Numbered from the stretch's first letter, positions 1-6,318 are shown. The stretch is DNA of 9,297 bases from Bacteroidota bacterium (GCA_020048595.1 JAIFMH010000107.1:1-9297); one strand, 5' to 3'. Notes: generated by a model from the sequence alone, not told the origin. Program-made: numbers and translations.

Positions 1-24
1 AGAGACGCGAGGCATCGCGTCTCT
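1..24. repeat. Perfect palindromic repeat overlapping the HMG-CoA reductase stop codon
   Basis: Two perfectly complementary 10-base arms, AGAGACGCGA (1-10) and TCGCGTCTCT (15-24), surround a GGCA loop. The right arm is followed by AC, so the element may continue left of the window as GT. AGAGACG...CGTCTCT palindromes of this look recur as dispersed, REP-like intergenic repeats in Bacteroidetes and cyanobacteria; that link is from general knowledge and was not searched. The right arm supplies two of the three bases of the HMG-CoA reductase stop codon (TAG on the minus strand, 23-25). The hairpin could protect the 3' end of that mRNA or help stop transcription, but no T-run is visible because the window ends. 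Confidence 0.75.
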
Positions 25-1342
25 ACGAACCACGAATGGATTGCAGAAAACCATTTACCGCGCTGTGCGATACTTTTTCGTGTTTGAAAAATTCGACTGC
101 ATGCTTTTTTTCTTCATCCGTAGCATTGTAAACATTGAGAATATTGAGCAAATGCATCTTCATATGCCCTTTTTGAATACCTTTGGTAACAAGTGATTTA
201 ACAGCCGAATAATTATTCGCAAGCCCGGCAGCCGATGCTATCATCATCAACTCAGATGCATCAGGATTTCCAAGCAGATCGAGCGATAGCTTTGCCAATG
301 GATGCAGATGAGTAAGTCCGCCAACAGTACCCACAGCCATTGGAACTTCGAGTGAGAAACGGAATGTATTTCCGGAGATCTCCACTTTCGACAAGCTGCT
401 ATAATCACCGTTACGCGACGCATAAGCATGTCCGCAAGCTTCCACGGCCCTGAAATCATTTCCGGTAGCCAACACAACAGCATCAATTCCATTATAAATG
501 CCTTTGTTATGTGTGGTTGCCCGGTACCTGTCGACCTGGGCTATTCGAACACCGGTTTCGAAACGGGTTACAAATTCTCTGTCGGTATATAAATCATCAT
601 AATGATGTCCTTCCTTTATTTCACCTTCAACCCAGGTACGTACCAGACAATCGGGTGTATAATTGGAGAGTATTGACATGATCACCTGCAGGCTGAATGG
701 AGAAAAGTCTACACAACCTGCCGCAAAATCGCGTAAGGTATCGGCAAATTCTTCCAGGCACGAATTGATAAAATTAGCACCCATTGAATCCTTTGTGTCA
801 AATGTTGCCTTAACCTGGTAGTAATCAGGAATTTTATCCGTCATATCCACCAGTTTGATATCGAGGATACCTCCGCCACGTTTCATCATATTTGAAGTGA
901 TGCGTTCCGTATTCGCAATCATTTGTTTCCGGATTTCAGGAAAAAACCGGTTGAGTAAATTAAAACCGCCATTCCAGGTAAAATGCACCTGTCCTATTTT
1001 TTCGATACCAATCACTTCACTGTGAAAACCTCCTCTCTCGGCCCAGAATTTAGCTGCACCAGATGCTGCAGCAACAACCGAACTCTCTTCAATAACCAAA
1101 GGAACCATATACATTTTCCCGTTAATCAGGAAATTGGGCGCAACTCCATAAGGGAAAAAATAATTACCAAGCGTATTCTCGCTGAATTCATCGATCATCT
1201 TCTGTGTTGCAGGATCACGATGCCAGGATGCATGCAAGGTGTTACTAAAAAATTCGGGATCGGCTACTTTGGATGATACCAGATCGATTTTCTGATCCTT
1301 GTCAAGGCGGGAAAACCCGGTAGTAATAGTATTAAGTTTCAT
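23..1342 (-). CDS. mvaA: Hydroxymethylglutaryl-CoA reductase, class II
   Basis: Converts HMG-CoA to mevalonate with a reduced nicotinamide cofactor, the committed step of the mevalonate route to isoprenoids; cytoplasmic. The 439 residues match the usual class II length of about 430, with no N-terminal membrane domain. The family signature EESSVVAAAS lies at 85-94 and contains the catalytic Glu86. Other catalytic positions by family alignment are Lys280 (HNKG), Asp296 (GND) and His393 (GHM) in the C-terminal flap. A DSMGAN segment at 185-190 corresponds to the DAMGAN dinucleotide-binding motif, and GTVGG at 338-342 is also conserved. All key residues are intact. Class II enzymes include degradative NAD-dependent forms (Pseudomonas mevalonii) and biosynthetic ones; a biosynthetic role is my inference. 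The ATG at 1342 lies 16 bases after a good TAnnTTTG box and has no Shine-Dalgarno sequence. The stop codon lies inside a palindromic repeat. Confidence 0.96.
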   Translation of the reverse strand: MKLNTITTGFSRLDKDQKIDLVSSKVADPEFFSNTLHASWHRDPATQKMIDEFSENTLGNYFFPYGVAPNFLINGKMYMVPLVIEESSVVAAASGAAKFWAERGGFHSEVIGIEKIGQVHFTWNGGFNLLNRFFPEIRKQMIANTERITSNMMKRGGGILDIKLVDMTDKIPDYYQVKATFDTKDSMGANFINSCLEEFADTLRDFAAGCVDFSPFSLQVIMSILSNYTPDCLVRTWVEGEIKEGHHYDDLYTDREFVTRFETGVRIAQVDRYRATTHNKGIYNGIDAVVLATGNDFRAVEACGHAYASRNGDYSSLSKVEISGNTFRFSLEVPMAVGTVGGLTHLHPLAKLSLDLLGNPDASELMMIASAAGLANNYSAVKSLVTKGIQKGHMKMHLLNILNVYNATDEEKKHAVEFFKHEKVSHSAVNGFLQSIRGS

Positions 1343-1358
1343 TATTGGATTTTAATAG

Positions 1359-1392
1359 CAAAGCTAATGAATCGGTGCGAGTATAAAACAAA
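1359..1392 (-). promoter_or_regulatory. Bacteroidetes-type promoter for HMG-CoA reductase
   Basis: On the minus strand, TTTG (1392-1389) lies 22 bases before TAGCTTTG (1366-1359), matching the TTTG/TTG and TAnnTTTG elements recognised by the Bacteroidetes primary sigma factor. The predicted transcript start is around 1353, giving a leader of roughly 10-15 bases before the ATG. This is the best two-part match in the window. Confidence 0.65.
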
Positions 1393-1553
1393 AACGTACT
1401 CAATTAACATTTGCTGCAATAGATTGTTTACTATTTTAATTAATATTTTAAACAGATGCAGATGATTTCCGGGAAGCTAGTTCAGACCAAATCCATTATA
1501 ATGGGAATATTTATGATATTCTGAATTTAATATCGCTCTTCTAAAAAAATCAA

Positions 1554-1561
1554 TAGCTTTG
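1554..1561 (+). promoter_or_regulatory. -7 element upstream of the amidohydrolase
   Basis: TAGCTTTG matches TAnnTTTG exactly. No convincing -33 TTG is found 17-23 bases upstream; only the AT-rich TTTAA at 1526-1530 is there. The last G of the box is the first base of a possible GTG start at 1561. If this box is used, transcription begins downstream of that GTG, which favours the ATG at 1588 as the real start with a leader of about 20 bases. Confidence 0.55.
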
Positions 1562-1587
1562 TGAACGTAACCTATTCAAATCATTCC

Positions 1588-2787
1588 ATGCAATATTTGT
1601 CGGCGGATTGTATTATCCCAATAGAAGGCGCAACCGCATACAACAGTGTACTTGCTGTTAATGATGACGGTACAATAGATGGAATATTTGATAAAAATGA
1701 GTTATCAGGGTCAATGTATGAGATCCGGCACTACAACGGAATACTCTGTCCGGGTTTTGTAAATACGCATTGTCATCTCGAACTTTCTGGTATTGAAGGA
1801 TTGATACCTGAGGGCAAAGGGCTGGATGCATTTGTCCGTAAGCTTGAGAGTGTCAGAAAAAGTGCTTCTGTATCAAATATCCTCAAAGCAATTGAGAATG
1901 CCGCTTATAAGATGGAACAAGCCGGGATTATTGCCACTGCTGATATTGCAAACGGGAATACTTCTCTTGATTTCAAGAGTAAGAGCAGGCATTATTTTCA
2001 CACTTTCGTTGAAGTATTCGGATCAGATCCAAAATACGCGGATACCATCTTCGAAAAAGCGATGGATCTGAAAAAGCAATTTGAAACTCATCAACCAAGT
2101 GATACGGTATCCATTACACCACACGCAACATATTCGCTATCGGAAAAACTAATGATGCTGGTAGCCATTGCCGGAAAAGATTCTTTACTTAGCATACATC
2201 ACCAGGAAAACGATGATGAAAATCTCTTTTTCGAAGATGGAAGCGGACCATTAGCAGCCAGGAGGAAAGCGTTTAATCCTGATTTACAGAAATTTCAAGG
2301 AACTAAAAAACGACCTTTGGAGAGCATAGCCGGACATTTTGATACTTTTCAAAAACTTCTCCTGGTGCACAATACTGTATCCGGGCAAAAGGATATCAGT
2401 TTTGCAGAACAGTATTTCAAGAATATTTTCTGGTGCTTATGTCCCAATGCAAACCTGTATATCGAAAACCGACTTCCGGATATTGACCTTTTCCGTGCGA
2501 ATGGTTGTAAAATCACCTTAGGCACCGATAGCCTGGCATCGAACCATCAGCTGAGTATTCTTGAAGAAATAAAGACTATTCAAAATCATTTTCCACACAT
2601 TCCATTAACTGAGTTATTAAGCTGGGGAACCATAAATGGCGCTAAGTTTTTAGGACTGGAACACACGCTGGGAAGTTTTGCGAAAGGCAAATGCCCCGGT
2701 GTTGTCCTTATCGAAAAAGCGGATATTCAAACTCTTAAGCTCAAACCCGAAACTACATCACAACTTATAATCCCGGCCCACGTATGA
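1588..2787 (+). CDS. Metal-dependent amidohydrolase (COG0402; aminodeoxyfutalosine deaminase-like)
   Basis: Predicted cytoplasmic deaminase or hydrolase of the TIM-barrel amidohydrolase superfamily. Numbered from the chosen ATG (399 residues): the metal-binding HCH motif is in NTHCHLELS (His61, His63), an HHQE segment carries His204 and Glu207, LLVHN gives His261, and LGTDS gives Asp314. CPNANLYIEN followed by the GTD motif is the typical COG0402 C-terminal pattern. The HCHLELS form with a nearby GLDAF segment resembles the aminodeoxyfutalosine deaminases of the futalosine menaquinone route, but other nucleoside or ring-amine deaminases fit too, so I do not assign the substrate. The frame also opens with GTG at 1561, but that codon overlaps a -7 promoter box, so ATG 1588 is preferred. 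The stop overlaps the next start as ATGA, implying translational coupling. Confidence 0.88.
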   Translation: MQYLSADCIIPIEGATAYNSVLAVNDDGTIDGIFDKNELSGSMYEIRHYNGILCPGFVNTHCHLELSGIEGLIPEGKGLDAFVRKLESVRKSASVSNILKAIENAAYKMEQAGIIATADIANGNTSLDFKSKSRHYFHTFVEVFGSDPKYADTIFEKAMDLKKQFETHQPSDTVSITPHATYSLSEKLMMLVAIAGKDSLLSIHHQENDDENLFFEDGSGPLAARRKAFNPDLQKFQGTKKRPLESIAGHFDTFQKLLLVHNTVSGQKDISFAEQYFKNIFWCLCPNANLYIENRLPDIDLFRANGCKITLGTDSLASNHQLSILEEIKTIQNHFPHIPLTELLSWGTINGAKFLGLEHTLGSFAKGKCPGVVLIEKADIQTLKLKPETTSQLIIPAHV

Positions 2788-2984
2788 AAGTAATTCTGAA
2801 TAACAGCGAAATAATTATATTTAAAGGAGCTACCATCAGCGATATGGTTTTAGCATATTCTGTTCGTAGCCACAAAATGTTGATAAGCGGAAAACTTTGC
2901 GTTTATGACAGGTTTGGAAATTTAACTGAGATTGATGGACCTGTGTATGAAGGGCAAATGTTCTTTTTAAAAAGAAAGGAATGA
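2784..2984 (+). CDS. Small ThiS/MoaD-like (beta-grasp?) protein coupled to the amidohydrolase
   Basis: A 66-residue protein that I do not recognise as a named family. Its start overlaps the amidohydrolase stop (ATGA), so the two are very likely co-translated and functionally linked. The layout resembles ThiS/MoaD ubiquitin-like proteins: a short N-terminal beta hairpin (MKVILNNSEIIIF), GATISDMVLAY (15-25) as loop plus helix, a strand with LCVYDRFGN, and a final EIDGPVYEGQMFFL (49-62), comparable to the D/E-G-D-x-I/V ending of ThiS. It lacks the C-terminal Gly-Gly needed for sulfur carriage and ends KRKE, so a sulfur-carrier role is unlikely. It may be a binding partner or stabiliser of the enzyme. 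The fold assignment is inference. No signal peptide or membrane segment is seen. Confidence 0.8.
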   Translation: MKVILNNSEIIIFKGATISDMVLAYSVRSHKMLISGKLCVYDRFGNLTEIDGPVYEGQMFFLKRKE

Positions 2985-3034
2985 GATTATTGTGAGATTT
3001 TAGTAATCTGCAAAGAATAAACCACCAAGTCCCT

Positions 3035-3042
3035 TACCTTTG
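3035..3042 (+). promoter_or_regulatory. -7 element for the 5'-nucleotidase gene
   Basis: TACCTTTG matches TAnnTTTG. It lies 55 bases upstream of the ATG at 3098, in the 113-base gap after the 66-residue gene. It suggests the nucleotidase has its own promoter. No clear -33 element is seen at the right distance. Confidence 0.5.
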
Positions 3043-3097
3043 TATATGCAATTTCTTCTACGATACTTTAATTAAAAATATTTAACACTCAATCTCC

Positions 3098-4543
3098 ATG
3101 AAACTGAAATCATTTCTTCTGTTTGTAGCAATTTTTACACTCTTTTCAGTTAACAACCAGTCGGTTGCTCAGAAACACAGGAAATCCACTGAGATTATTA
3201 TTCTGCACACCAACGATATGCATTCCCGAATCGATAATTTCGGAAAACTGGCATACCTGGCTGACAGTTTGCGTAAGACACACAAATATGTTTTCCTGGT
3301 TTCTGCCGGTGATAATTTTACTGGAAATCCTATTGTAGATATGTATCCCGACAAAGGTTTTCCAATGATAGATCTGATGAACAAGCTTGATTTTGATGTA
3401 ACTGCTGTTGGCAACCATGAATTTGATATGGGACAGGAACTGCAGAATAAACGACGGGAGCAGGCTAAATTTCCATATGTGACTTGTACTATTGATGTAT
3501 CAGGAGCTGTGGTTAAACCTTACGAACCCTATGTTCTTCTGAAAGCCGGTAAGATAAAAATACCTTTCCTGGGATTACTCCAACTAGGCGAAAACGGTTT
3601 ACCCGACTCACATCCATCGCGTCTCGAAGGGCTCAAATTTACAAATGGAATAGAAAAAGCCAAAGATTTTATCAGTCTTAAAGACAAATACGGAATGCTG
3701 GTTGTCCTTTCGCATCTGGGTGTTGATGATGATGAAATTCTTGCAAATACCTATCCACAGCTTGATTTAATCATTGGCGGACATTCGCACACAACCATGA
3801 ATAAGCCAATGATGGTAAACAATGTAATGATTGTTCAAACAGGTTCCGGCTTAAAAAATATCGGAATTACTACCCTTCAGGTTACAAAAGGAAAAATTAC
3901 CGATCGCAGGTATGAACTTGTTCCACTGGCAAGTATTACTAAAACTGATCCCGAAGTTCAGGCAATGATCGATAAATACAACAGCAACGAGGAGATGAAG
4001 CGGGTTGTTGGTTTTGCAGAGACAGCTTTCAGCAGCCAGGAAGAACTTGGATATATGATGACAGATGCCATTACTTCGCGTTTAAAAGTTGACTTTGCAT
4101 TTCAGAATGGCGGTGGAATCCGGATTTCAGAATTACCCCAAGGCAATATTTTGTTGAAAGACATTTTCCGTCTTGATCCGTTTGGCAACCAGGTTGTAAC
4201 CTATACCATGACTTCCGACGAAATTAAATCGCTGATAAGCAATGCATATAACAGGGAAAAATCAATTGACCTTGCTCCATCAGGCATGAGCTACACTGTA
4301 ATTGTAAATTCAGAAGGATTATGTGCTGAGGTGGAAATCAAAGATAAAACGGGAAACATCCTGGATACTGGCAAATCCTATACGGTTGGCGTAAACAGCT
4401 ACATAGCAGCTAGCTACAAGTTTAACCATACAGATCCGGGAACTACTAATTATAACACCACCGCACAAATTTTACTCGATTACCTTGAAGATGCTAAAAA
4501 GGTAAATTATGCTGGAGTAAAAAGGATTTCAGAAAAAAAGTAA
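3098..4543 (+). CDS. Periplasmic 5'-nucleotidase / 2',3'-cyclic phosphodiesterase (UshA-like)
   Basis: Exported two-domain metallophosphoesterase that releases phosphate from nucleotides in the periplasm. Residues 1-24 form a signal peptide, with cleavage probably at SVA|Q. The N-terminal metallophosphatase domain shows HTNDMH (37-42; Asp40, His42), AGDNFTG (70-76), GNHEFD (105-110), the isolated His206 in SHLG, and GGHSH (227-231), a complete di-metal ligand set. The C-terminal substrate-binding domain (about 305-475) has FQNGGGIR (335-342) and LDPFGN (359-364), whose aromatic residue is expected to stack on the nucleobase. At 481 residues it is shorter than E. coli UshA (about 550). In several Bacteroidetes the two domains are encoded as neighbouring separate genes; here they are fused in the classical order. 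Nucleotide specificity cannot be read. The gene ends 20 bases from the convergent DUF4468 gene. Confidence 0.93.
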   Translation: MKLKSFLLFVAIFTLFSVNNQSVAQKHRKSTEIIILHTNDMHSRIDNFGKLAYLADSLRKTHKYVFLVSAGDNFTGNPIVDMYPDKGFPMIDLMNKLDFDVTAVGNHEFDMGQELQNKRREQAKFPYVTCTIDVSGAVVKPYEPYVLLKAGKIKIPFLGLLQLGENGLPDSHPSRLEGLKFTNGIEKAKDFISLKDKYGMLVVLSHLGVDDDEILANTYPQLDLIIGGHSHTTMNKPMMVNNVMIVQTGSGLKNIGITTLQVTKGKITDRRYELVPLASITKTDPEVQAMIDKYNSNEEMKRVVGFAETAFSSQEELGYMMTDAITSRLKVDFAFQNGGGIRISELPQGNILLKDIFRLDPFGNQVVTYTMTSDEIKSLISNAYNREKSIDLAPSGMSYTVIVNSEGLCAEVEIKDKTGNILDTGKSYTVGVNSYIAASYKFNHTDPGTTNYNTTAQILLDYLEDAKKVNYAGVKRISEKK

Positions 4544-4563
4544 TTGAACTTTCAAAAAATAAT

Positions 4564-5112
4564 TTACCACTTATCCGGTTGTTTAACTGCCGGTGCCTGC
4601 ATCCCCTGCTTCAGGCTTTCAATCATTTTGAGAGTAAAATCATCCACCTGCTTAAGGTAATCGTCCCATAGAGGAATGTATGATTGATCCTGCTTGTTCA
4701 TATAACGTTCGAGAGGCTGGCGCGACTTGTCTTTAACATTAAAATTTGTAATGGTGTAACGAAAGCGGCCTTCCTTCATTTCAAGTTTCATCGAATAATC
4801 GACAATTCCTGCCATAAGTGTAGTCCCTTGTTCCTTCCTGCTAAGTTCGATGCGGTGTATAATTTCTATCACCCCACTTGCCTGATCACGTACTTTGGTA
4901 GCATCAACCGGGTTTTTATATTGTTTATTGGTCCATTCGATTGCGCGGTTAAATAATTCGGCAGGTGTTCCGGGAACGGTAACCACTTCCTTGTAAGTAA
5001 TCAACTTTGTTTCAGGATCAACGGGCATCTTAAATGTTGTTTCCTGAGCTCTTACGGTTATTCCACTCAGCATCAGCGCTGAGGCAATTATAGTTAAAAC
5101 AGATATTTTCAT
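4564..5112 (-). CDS. Secreted DUF4468 (TBP-like fold) protein
   Basis: 182-residue exported protein of unknown function. A signal peptide spans about residues 1-22 (VRA|QE junction). The segment LITYKEVVTVPGTPAELFNRA (38-58) followed by IEWTNKQYK (59-67) is the usual DUF4468 opening, in which a strand leads to a helix with a conserved tryptophan. An alternating strand region (ASGVIEII, TTLMAGIVDYSMKLEMKEGRFRY) follows. The C-terminal helical part with WDDYLKQVDDFTLKMIESLKQ (149-169) is probably a solvent-exposed helix. The family is common in Bacteroidetes, where members are periplasmic or lipid-anchored; this one has no lipobox cysteine. It lies 48 bases downstream of the septum gene on the same strand and may be read partly from that promoter. 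A weak box, TACGTTTT (5133-5126), is the only promoter candidate in the gap. Confidence 0.88.
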   Translation of the reverse strand: MKISVLTIIASALMLSGITVRAQETTFKMPVDPETKLITYKEVVTVPGTPAELFNRAIEWTNKQYKNPVDATKVRDQASGVIEIIHRIELSRKEQGTTLMAGIVDYSMKLEMKEGRFRYTITNFNVKDKSRQPLERYMNKQDQSYIPLWDDYLKQVDDFTLKMIESLKQGMQAPAVKQPDKW

Positions 5113-5130
5113 GGAGATTAATTTAAAAAC

Positions 5131-5159
5131 GTAAAAACAACTTTCGTGCCGTTACGAAA
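5131..5159 (-). terminator. Possible weak intrinsic terminator after the septum gene
   Basis: On the minus strand, just past the stop of the septum gene, TTTCGT (5159-5154) and ACGAAA (5147-5142) form a 6-bp stem around a six-base loop. It is followed by G and then TTGTTTTT, a T-rich tail. The stem is short and has two G-C pairs, so read-through into the DUF4468 gene is plausible. Confidence 0.35.
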
Positions 5160-5160
5160 A

Positions 5161-5478
5161 CTATTTATCTTTTACCGGCTTCCGGACGATGATATATACA
5201 TCTTCGCTGTCGCGTTTCATCAAATATTTTTCACGGCCAAGTTTTTCTAATTCAAGTGAATCACCCAACAACCGACTCAGTTCAATACTATCTTTATGAG
5301 CCTGATCGCGGAAAAATTGCAATTCTTTCTTCAATCCTGACAGTTCTTTCCTCATTTTGTATTGAGAAATCAGGTTGTTGCGATCAAGAAACAGCATCAA
5401 AATCAGGAAGGCAACACCAGCAATCAGGTATTTATTCTTTAAGATAGGCGGTATTTTATCGACAAACTTCTTTATCAT
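5161..5478 (-). CDS. Septum formation initiator family protein (FtsB/DivIC-like)
   Basis: A bitopic inner-membrane protein expected to act in the FtsQLB-type divisome complex that activates septal wall synthesis. Of its 105 residues, 1-16 are basic and cytoplasmic, about 17-31 (YLIAGVAFLILMLFL) are the membrane span, and about 36-70 are charged and heptad-like, consistent with a parallel coiled coil. The tail LEKLGREKYLMKRDSEDVYII (77-97) is the conserved post-coil motif of FtsB/DivIC, in which a Glu-rich segment precedes a YxM/F-x-x-x-GE-type strand. Length fits the family (about 100). Topology and motif give a firm family call; choosing between FtsB and DivIC names is not possible. The start at 5478 lies only seven bases after a TAnnTTTG box, so the mRNA may be nearly leaderless. 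Upstream is a G-quadruplex motif. Confidence 0.9.
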   Translation of the reverse strand: MIKKFVDKIPPILKNKYLIAGVAFLILMLFLDRNNLISQYKMRKELSGLKKELQFFRDQAHKDSIELSRLLGDSLELEKLGREKYLMKRDSEDVYIIVRKPVKDK

Positions 5479-5485
5479 AATGAAA

Positions 5486-5493
5486 CAAAGGTA
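5486..5493 (-). promoter_or_regulatory. -7 element immediately upstream of the septum gene
   Basis: Minus-strand TACCTTTG (5493-5486) matches TAnnTTTG. The expected transcript start falls about 0-4 bases before the ATG at 5478. The -33 position would fall inside the adjacent G/C-run tract, and no TTG is seen there. Confidence 0.5.
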
Positions 5494-5502
5494 TTAAAAA
5501 AA

Positions 5503-5533
5503 GGGGTTGGGGATTGGGGATTAGGGGTTAGGG
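5503..5533 (+). repeat. Telomere-like G-run tract with canonical G-quadruplex pattern
   Basis: Five G-runs of lengths 4, 4, 4, 4 and 3 are separated by loops TT, ATT, ATTA and TTA. This meets the standard four-run G-quadruplex definition on the plus strand. The units (GGGGATT, TTAGGGG) resemble degenerate telomere repeats. It sits 25 bases upstream of the septum gene ATG on the non-template strand of the region, so minus-strand transcripts would carry C-runs. It shares the exact 12-mer TTAGGGGTTAGG with the tract at 6258-6290. Confidence 0.85.
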
Positions 5534-5690
5534 AAGATGTAGAAAAATTCGATGGTCATTCAATTGCTAAGGTTTGGATTGTTGGAGTTATTGAGAGTTT
5601 ATTAGTTGTAATTCAATTATCATTCAATTGTTGTTTGGGTATTGAGGTGTGGGAGTTGAGTTTCGGAGCTTTTTGTTTTAGTCCTGGAAT
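5534..5690. other. G/T-rich, C-poor intergenic stretch with short repeats
   Basis: This is non-coding on both strands as far as I can see. Together with the preceding G-tract (5501-5690), my hand count gives about 61 G against 11 C on the plus strand, far more skewed than flanking DNA. It holds two exact copies of TCATTCAATTG (5556-5566 and 5620-5630) and a third ATTCAATT (5611-5618). No clear terminator for the HD gene is found here. The composition suggests a degraded repeat rather than a gene. Confidence 0.55.
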
Positions 5691-6251
5691 TTACAATCCA
5701 ATATCGTCTGCAATTTCAGTCATGGCGGAAATAGCTATCGCAGCAAACTGATCAATCGGAACACCTATCAATTCACATTCCAATATATTTTCGCGTTTTA
5801 CAGAAGCGGCAAAAGCTTTTTCTTTCATGCGCTTAACAACCGATTTGGTTTTAACAGATGCAATTTTCTTATCCGGATATACCAAAGCAGTAGCCATTAC
5901 AAGTCCGGTTATGGTTTCGCCGGCAGCTAAAGCATGCTGAAATTCCGTAGTCCTGTCCTTGCCTGTGGCGATTTCGTTATGCATCCCAATGGCATCAGTA
6001 ATATCAGAATCAATTCCCATTTCAGATAGCCACTTTGCTGCTTCCGGGCCATGCGTATATGCATCAGCATTAGTAACCTCAACATCCAGGTCATGAAGCA
6101 AGCCGGCTTGTGCCCATGCTTCGGCATTACGGCCGAGGTGCAAAGCCAAAGAGTGCATTACTGCTTCGGAAGCCAGGCTGTGGGCAATCATTTTTTCGTT
6201 CTTTACATATTTCCGAAGCAATACAAGCGCTTCTTCGCGGGGAAGAATCAT
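5691..6251 (-). CDS. HD (HDIG)-domain metal-dependent phosphohydrolase-like protein
   Basis: A 186-residue soluble protein of the HD superfamily, members of which hydrolyse phosphate bonds in nucleotides; the substrate is unknown. Visible HD-site residues are His24 in AHSLASE, His53-Asp54 in GLLHDLD (50-56), the accessory His67 and His91 (MHNE). In related HDIG proteins the last ligand is the Asp of a (A)AD-x-L-TG segment; here the matching segment is AAGETITG (109-116), so Glu112 replaces that Asp if my remembered family pattern is right. The C-terminal part, with KSVVKRMKEKAFAASVKRENI (136-156) and ending DDIGL, is the conserved tail of this subfamily, so the protein is full length. It is a single gene with a TAnnTTTG box 67 bases upstream. 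Its leader contains a C-run tract (G-rich on the plus strand). Confidence 0.88.
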   Translation of the reverse strand: MILPREEALVLLRKYVKNEKMIAHSLASEAVMHSLALHLGRNAEAWAQAGLLHDLDVEVTNADAYTHGPEAAKWLSEMGIDSDITDAIGMHNEIATGKDRTTEFQHALAAGETITGLVMATALVYPDKKIASVKTKSVVKRMKEKAFAASVKRENILECELIGVPIDQFAAIAISAMTEIADDIGL

Positions 6252-6257
6252 AGTTAT

Positions 6258-6290
6258 GGATTTAGGGGTTAGGATTTAGGGGGTTTGGGG
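6258..6290 (+). repeat. Second telomere-like G-rich tract, in the HD gene leader
   Basis: G-runs of 2, 4, 2, 5 and 4 are separated by A/T-only loops. Only three runs reach three or more Gs, so it is not a canonical three-tier quadruplex, though a two-tier form is possible. It contains TTAGGGGTTAGG (6262-6273), identical to 5521-5532. It begins seven bases upstream of the HD gene ATG, so that mRNA would carry C-runs next to the start codon. Confidence 0.75.
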
Positions 6291-6318
6291 TTGAGAATAC
6301 AGGATGAATACATTTTGG

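Noticed and set aside
983..1276. 97-codon plus-strand frame inside the HMG-CoA reductase gene
   Set aside because: It is antisense to a gene with full family conservation, shows no recognisable protein features, and is a shadow frame.
2784..2984. Calling the 66-residue protein ThiS
   Set aside because: It lacks the essential C-terminal Gly-Gly and has no thiamine genes beside it; only a fold-level resemblance is supportable.
2984..3009. AGATTA (2984-2989) / TAATCT (3004-3009) inverted repeat as a terminator after the 66-residue gene
   Set aside because: The stem is only six A/T-rich pairs, the loop is 14 bases, and no T-run follows.
3146..3418. 90- and 81-codon minus-strand frames inside the nucleotidase gene
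   Set aside because: They overlap each other and the conserved metallophosphatase motifs; the products look random.
4544..4563. TTGAA-CT-TTCAA repeat between the convergent nucleotidase and DUF4468 genes as a terminator
   Set aside because: The loop is two bases, the stem is five weak pairs, and the gap is too short for a convincing bidirectional terminator.
6051..6272. 73-codon plus-strand frame across the HD gene start and the G-rich tract
   Set aside because: Most of it is antisense to the HD gene and no promoter or conserved features support it.
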